Translations under genes and position numbers: made by a program
Notes under the pieces: generated by a model
Seen by the model: only the letters and a program-made list of their open reading frames with translations
Told to the model about the DNA's origin: nothing
The model's database searches: none
In this document: piece after piece, positions 6,114 to 10,179 of the stretch
Layout of the letters: each line of letters opens with the position of its first letter
Numbering within the stretch: the stretch's first letter is position 1
From: Acidithiobacillus sp.
GTDB taxonomy: Bacteria; Pseudomonadota; Gammaproteobacteria; Acidithiobacillales; Acidithiobacillaceae
NCBI GenBank assembly: GCA_028065135.1
Contig: JAPTWR010000177.1
Location: 1-10,179 of the forward strand
Reading direction: 5' to 3'
DNA: 10,179 nt

Positions 6114-7817
6114 ATGAGTGGGGGTGGCAGTCAGCAGACAATCTTCCGCCGTGGCCAAAACCAAAACAAGGCGGATCCAGCGACACTGCTGAATGTCGTG
6201 CTTTCGATGCTCCCCCTACATGCGGAAGAAGGTCGGCAACGCGATTGCCTCCCCGAAGCTGAGCTCGTTTGCGCACTTATCGCCCAAGGCAGTGCCACGG
6301 AGGAAACAGCACTGTCGCTGGTTTATACGCTACGGCGCCAATTCGAAGCGTTGTCTCTGCTTGATCCGCTTGAGCTCCGGAATAGCAAGTGGGCGTTTGT
6401 TTCATTTCCAGCATCCTTGCTGGCGCGTTCCTGGCTAACGACGCTAGCCACATCCGGCCAAGTGCTGTTACCCGCTGACTATTGGGAACAAGGAGATGGT
6501 CGTCATCCCGAGACAAAAGAGGAGCAGCGTTCTCTGTTGCATCGGGTAGAACTCGGCCGATTAAAGTTCAACCCACAGGCCGATACAATCAGAACGGTAC
6601 ACGTAGCCTGGGCATTTATTCGTCTGGGCAACAATTTTCTCCTGCACCATCGTGAGGACAAAAATCGTCCAGGCGAGAAATCATATGTATTGCCAGGCGG
6701 ACGTTTCAACCTGACTGACCTGCCCGTCGATGTTCAAGAACGCCACGACATTCTGAAAGTAATTTGTGATCCGGAATCCGAGATCGTTGCGCAACACATT
6801 GCCCGCACGTTGGAGAGAGAACTTGAAGAAGAGGCTGGACTTCTGGTGGGCATTCATTACACCTACACGCCGTTGAATAATTCCCTGCCGATATACCGTG
6901 AAGTCAATGGTGCAGGCAATCGGCATGCCTACTCTTCCTACAGGTTCAATCTATTCCAGATCAAGCTGACTCAATCTGGTGAGACGCACCTGCTCGATAA
7001 GGTGTCAATGTCTGCTGGCGCGTTAACGTGGTTTTCTGCCGCAGACATCGCAGTTCCACAGCGGGCTGATGGGGCCTCCGCATATGTGGAAGCATTGCGC
7101 CGGGCATGGGGTGATGAACTTGAGAAACAGCTATTGAATGTTCCTGATTCGAGCTTCTCCCCTCTTCCCTACAAGGATGAGTCTTGCATGCTGGACTTGC
7201 CAGGGCACCCTGGGAAAAGCTTTTACTCTGGCAAGCCTGGAAAAGAAAAGCCAATCTCGCTAATTTCGCCGCTGGATCAGCAGGAATGGCAGTTGCTTTT
7301 GCTTCTGGGATGGCACGCACGCGGGTATCCGGTAAAGCAAGCTAGCGGAATTCAATTGCTCGCGAACGGATGGATTAAGGCCAGTGACATAATTCAGCTA
7401 GCAAAAGGGCTTCAAGAAAAAATTCAACCAGTGATGCCCAATCTTATAGAAATCCGTGAAAACCGATACGTTTCCTTGAGAATATCTCCAGACATTTTGT
7501 TTTTGCCGGTTGAATTGTTTCGCTACACGATTGCTGGCAGCAACAAAGAGGGGGGAAAGTTCAGGCTGGAACGACAATACATCCAGACGCCATGGGGGTG
7601 CTTACAGGGGGGGCGCTACGAAAAGAACATCACCGGGAAAACAACGACCATTCTACGTGACCTAGAGAAAGGTGACGAACCGGACGGTGATTGGGAGAGA
7701 AATCTGCGAGAACAGTTTGGCGAAGGGGTGCGAGGGGTTGGTTTGCGCAGACTGTGGAGTAGCAAGGGAAACTCTTCATGTTTTGTTGATGGACTTCGGC
7801 GGGGTTCCGAATTCTGA
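6114..7817 (+). CDS. NUDIX hydrolase-domain protein, multidomain
   Basis: A 567-residue protein with a central NUDIX domain (about 160-300). Members of the family hydrolyse nucleoside diphosphates linked to another group. The signature half RELEEEAGL (235-243) fits RExxEExGU, and LPGGRF (193-198) precedes it, but the normal spacing is stretched by about 25 extra residues (200-228), so the G-x5-E part is not contiguous. The N-terminal 100 residues (LPEAELVCALIAQGSATEE...) and the segment about 385-465 (LANGWIKASDIIQLAKGL...) look alpha-helical and winged-helix-like, possibly nucleic-acid binding; this is weak. ATG 6114 was chosen because it has AGAGGAG 11 nt upstream and because the open frame further upstream only overlaps the opposite-strand gene; an AGGGGAG directly abuts the ATG. 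It is followed by the LOTUS/DUF3825 gene after 139 bp. No membrane segment is seen. The substrate is unknown. Confidence 0.82.
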   Translation: MSGGGSQQTIFRRGQNQNKADPATLLNVVLSMLPLHAEEGRQRDCLPEAELVCALIAQGSATEETALSLVYTLRRQFEALSLLDPLELRNSKWAFVSFPASLLARSWLTTLATSGQVLLPADYWEQGDGRHPETKEEQRSLLHRVELGRLKFNPQADTIRTVHVAWAFIRLGNNFLLHHREDKNRPGEKSYVLPGGRFNLTDLPVDVQERHDILKVICDPESEIVAQHIARTLERELEEEAGLLVGIHYTYTPLNNSLPIYREVNGAGNRHAYSSYRFNLFQIKLTQSGETHLLDKVSMSAGALTWFSAADIAVPQRADGASAYVEALRRAWGDELEKQLLNVPDSSFSPLPYKDESCMLDLPGHPGKSFYSGKPGKEKPISLISPLDQQEWQLLLLLGWHARGYPVKQASGIQLLANGWIKASDIIQLAKGLQEKIQPVMPNLIEIRENRYVSLRISPDILFLPVELFRYTIAGSNKEGGKFRLERQYIQTPWGCLQGGRYEKNITGKTTTILRDLEKGDEPDGDWERNLREQFGEGVRGVGLRRLWSSKGNSSCFVDGLRRGSEF

Positions 7818-7956
7818 TTGAATACTTCTTTCTCCGGTGACTCTCCTATTGAGATCACGTTAGATCTTTACAATCCGTGCTGGGGTAGTTCAGCCAGATC
7901 GAAAGCGTGTATTGAGGCCGTTAAAATTTATTTATCGACTTATTAAAGGAGTTGGA
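7818..7956 (+). other. Intergenic gap before the LOTUS gene
   Basis: 139 bp without a convincing gene or terminator hairpin. It contains a TACAAT at 7869-7874, a possible -10 box without a well-spaced -35, so the downstream gene may have its own promoter. It ends with a strong ribosome site AAAGGAG (7945-7951), 5 nt before ATG 7957. Confidence 0.4.
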
Positions 7957-9177
7957 ATGGAAGAGAGCAAGAAGAAAGAGTTCGCTGATATTTTGGTTAA
8001 AACCATAGAAGCTGCTGAGAAATCCCCGGCAGGGCTACCCATTGACTTAGCACAGCTTGGTAGCATCATCCGCAGTTTGTTCCCCGGGTTTTCGATTCAG
8101 TCATACGGGTTCGATAAGTTAAAGACATTACTTCAGGAGTATCCGGAGCTAGTTGAGTTGGTTAGAGATGAGTCGGTGTACCCGCCGCGCTACTTTGCTC
8201 GTCGAGCGGGGGACCAAAAAAAAGTTAGCAAGGACCCCCAAGCGGTTGGGAAAACTGCTGGCCGTGCCAAAACAACAAGGCCCATGGGCTCTCTTCGTGA
8301 CTTTGTTGTTATTATTCATAGACGTTGGGGTGAACTAGCACAGCTTGCATTGAAAGGAGAAAATTGGGAAGGCTCTAAAGAGTTCTTGCCACTTCAGAAT
8401 TACGTAAGACATACGTTTACGAGGCTGTGTTACGAAAATAAAATATGCGTTTCGCCGGACGGTGAGTTCGCAGCATTTAATACGGGGCTGGTTGATGATC
8501 GCTATCAGCCTATTTTTGCTCTGTGCGTAAAAAATACTGGTGAAAGTGCTCAAGCTTGGTTCCTTGACTCATTTTGTGTTGCTGGAGAAAATTTTTCCGG
8601 AAAGAGGTTGGTAACGATCTTCAACCTGTTACCTCAAGCAGCGTACTATTTTAGTGAACCTTCGGACGCGATTTACAACATTGAGGCAGGCCCGCCGTAT
8701 ATCGATTGGGAGCACATTATTGAAGAGAATTCTGACAGGGTTCCACCAGAGCTATTAGAGAAAATCACACGCAATTTCGATGTCAAGGACTGTAGTTGTC
8801 TATGTGAAGCAGAGATTGAAGAATACAAAGAGAGTCTTTCTGAATACCTCAGGAAGGACAGGTTTGCGTACAGGCAACTGATTGACGTCTTCAATAGAAG
8901 CCTGGATCTTGCCCTTAAAAAGGTGCGCTGGAACTACAAAACAGCAATACCGGTATATTACCCGACGTTTAACAAGCTCTCTCTCCTATTGCCACTGTGT
9001 TTGATTGCAGAAGATCACGTCGATGTAGCGCTGGTGGTCGAGAGAACCAAGTCCGGAAATTACTTGGGACATACTATTTACCCGTTAGATTGGGCATATA
9101 GCAATGCCCGACTTATAACTCGGCCTGATAGTGATTGGCTCCGACAAGAGTTTGCTGACACGGAGGCGCAACACTAA
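7957..9177 (+). CDS. LOTUS/OST-HTH and DUF3825 domain protein
   Basis: A 406-residue protein. Residues about 26-72 (LPIDLAQLGSIIRSLFPGF, then YGFDKLKTLLQEYPELVELV) form an OST-HTH/LOTUS domain, a winged-helix fold known to bind RNA, including structured G-rich RNA, or protein partners. A basic linker (about 82-110) leads into a DUF3825 region (about 113-395): FNTGLVDDRYQPIFALCVKN (174-193), FNLLPQAAYYFSEPSDAIY (222-240), DWEHIIEENSDRVP (250-263), and a C-terminal YYPTFNKLSLLLPLCL (334-349) with TIYPLDWAYSNARLI (373-387). DUF3825 has no established activity known to me. The start was placed at ATG 7957 because AAAGGAG lies 5 nt upstream; an in-frame TTG at 7912 has no comparable site. The gene is clearly AT-richer than the rest (two sampled 60-base lines are 42-43 percent GC), suggesting separate acquisition. 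It probably works with the NUDIX gene upstream. Confidence 0.85.
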   Translation: MEESKKKEFADILVKTIEAAEKSPAGLPIDLAQLGSIIRSLFPGFSIQSYGFDKLKTLLQEYPELVELVRDESVYPPRYFARRAGDQKKVSKDPQAVGKTAGRAKTTRPMGSLRDFVVIIHRRWGELAQLALKGENWEGSKEFLPLQNYVRHTFTRLCYENKICVSPDGEFAAFNTGLVDDRYQPIFALCVKNTGESAQAWFLDSFCVAGENFSGKRLVTIFNLLPQAAYYFSEPSDAIYNIEAGPPYIDWEHIIEENSDRVPPELLEKITRNFDVKDCSCLCEAEIEEYKESLSEYLRKDRFAYRQLIDVFNRSLDLALKKVRWNYKTAIPVYYPTFNKLSLLLPLCLIAEDHVDVALVVERTKSGNYLGHTIYPLDWAYSNARLITRPDSDWLRQEFADTEAQH

Positions 9178-9225
9178 TTGCACCGGCACTGTTGAATATA
9201 TCGGGATAGCTAAGAACAATACTGT

Positions 9226-10179
9226 TTATTTAGAGATCACCATGAGGCATGGTGTACATTCCACGTGGAGGGGATCGCCCCTGTCTCTGATAGGGTAAGC
9301 GCTCATTTTTCTTCGAACTCCTCGAGGATTGCGCTTGCCTCGGGTGGTAACGGCCCGACCCAAGGCGATTTCCCGCAAGACACTCTGAAGCCAGGTCGCC
9401 CTACCCTGAGGGGGGAATAGCGCCGACTGCGGGCAGTCGGCGGTGGAGGACGCGCACCGCATGGAGGAAGGACAAATCCTGGGCGGCTTGGCCCGTTTGC
9501 GCTGCGGCTTCTGTCATCAGGTGACGGATGGCGGCATGGACCAACAGGAGGGCGTAGAACTCCTGTTCGACCAGTTCCGGGCGTTTGCTGCGCAGCACGA
9601 CGCGGCGATCCGCCAGGTGGGTCTTGAGTTCATCGAAACTCGATTCGATGGTCCAGCGCTGATGATAGAGGGCTGCCAATTCCGGCGCTGGTGCTTCCGT
9701 GGGATCCAGCCAGTTGGTGATGAGCCGATAGTTGGACTCTGCATCGGGGATCCCCTTCAAGGCATACTCGATGACGCGTACCCGGATGCTTTGGCGCTTT
9801 TGTTTCCGGTCTGCAGCACCGGGATAGACGGTGCTGAGATAGGAGCCATCCGGCAACCCCTCTTCCCGGGGTAGCTTCAGGGTGCTGCTCAGGCGAAACA
9901 GGAGCCGGGCACCGGTAGTATTGGCCAGCTTCCAGAAATCGTAGCCGTAAAACCCGCGGTCAGCCGTCACCAGCATGGAGGCATCGGCATGAGCCATGAC
10001 CGCGCCGGCAAGTTCTCTCTCACTTTGTGCATAGGGACCCGACTCGGCGTAGCACAAAGTGTGGGTACCGCATTCCGCCATGGCGACAAAGCGGAGCTTG
10101 GGAAAGGCGGATGCACCTCGCGCAGAGGGTGGATATCCATATCGCTCTGCATTGGGGGCTTCATCAGGCATGTCCAGCG
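9226..10179 (-). pseudogene. IS4-family transposase, partial and frameshifted
   Basis: The C-terminal part of an IS4-type DDE transposase; the 5' end runs off the window, whose first visible codons read LDMPDEAPNAERYGYP. Visible are the second catalytic Asp in VTADRGFYG and the Y-R-E-K signature YHQRWTIESSFDELK (Y-x2-R-x3-E-x6-K). The main frame stops at 9401 after LPAVGAIPPSG. The neighbouring frame continues with the family's normal tail, PQSALFPPQGRATWLQ, then SVLREIALGR and NPRGVRRKMSAYPIRDR, to TAA at 9226-9228. A one-base gain, most simply in the GGG run at 9431-9433, accounts for the break. The catalytic residues lie before it, so loss of function is likely but not certain. Confidence 0.85.
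9226..10179 (-). mobile_element. IS4-family insertion sequence, right part, boundaries unresolved
   Basis: The transposase remnant shows an IS4-type element extends beyond the window. Its near end must lie between the LOTUS gene stop (9177) and 9226 or just inside the gene end, but the partner inverted repeat is outside the window, so the tip and target duplication cannot be placed. Confidence 0.6.
9238..9254. repeat. Short perfect dyad near the IS4 end
   Basis: CACCATG-AGG-CATGGTG, a 7-bp stem with a 3-nt loop, overlaps the last codons of the broken transposase. A second small dyad, GGGG-ATCG-CCCC, lies at 9270-9281 and a palindrome CCACGTGG at 9261-9268. They may be transposase-end or transcript-stopping structures; no T-run follows the stem in either direction. 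Confidence 0.35.

Noticed and set aside
7849..7874. TTGAGA ... TACAAT as a promoter for the LOTUS gene
   Set aside because: The spacing is only 14 nt, below the usual 16-18, so only the -10-like box is noted.
9443..9874. Plus-strand frame of 143 codons opposite the IS4 transposase
   Set aside because: Shadow of the transposase reading frame, with no independent support.
1..10179. CRISPR array, tRNA or rRNA
   Set aside because: No regularly spaced direct repeats, cloverleaf or rRNA-like sequence was seen in the window.

Overview
The window looks like accessory DNA from a proteobacterium, probably a plasmid or an integrated mobile element. It opens with a ParB/KorB-type partition gene and carries two decayed insertion sequences and a broken group II intron. 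Most of the central part encodes a multi-gene signalling/effector locus. Taxonomy cannot be fixed from sequence alone; an Acidithiobacillus-like host is possible but only a weak guess from the IS types and coding style.

Layout. (1) Positions 1-1200 (+): ParB-like protein. (2) 1237-2242: an IS1595-family (ISXO2-like) element with recognisable imperfect inverted repeats; its minus-strand transposase is interrupted by an in-frame amber codon. (3) 2243-2420 (+): the 3' end of a group II intron (domains V and VI), whose 5' part is missing and whose left edge abuts the IS. (4) 2457-6017 (minus strand, transcribed from 6017 to 2457): a tightly packed four-gene operon encoding a nuclease-like protein with a hydrophobic Gly/Ala-rich tail, a Ser/Thr-kinase-like protein, a TerY-like von Willebrand A protein and a PP2C-type phosphatase. 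(5) 6114-9177 (+), divergent from that operon across a 96-bp gap: a NUDIX-domain protein and a LOTUS/OST-HTH plus DUF3825 protein. (6) 9226 to the window end (-): the 3' part of an IS4-family transposase with a one-base frameshift near its C terminus.

How the parts may work together. The vWA-kinase-PP2C trio matches the 'TerY-P phosphorylation triad' described by comparative genomics of tellurium-resistance-type stress systems. In such systems a kinase/phosphatase pair is thought to switch an associated effector, with the vWA protein as metal-dependent scaffold. Here the extra first gene (PD-(D/E)xK-like core plus membrane-type tail) is the natural effector candidate. The divergent NUDIX and LOTUS/DUF3825 genes suggest a nucleotide- or RNA-handling arm. 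The whole set (2457-9177) is a credible candidate for a stress-response or anti-phage defence island; that function is inference.

Base composition is uneven: the ParB gene is strongly GC-rich, the four-gene operon is GC-rich, the NUDIX gene is intermediate, and the LOTUS/DUF3825 gene is clearly more AT-rich. This suggests assembly from several sources.
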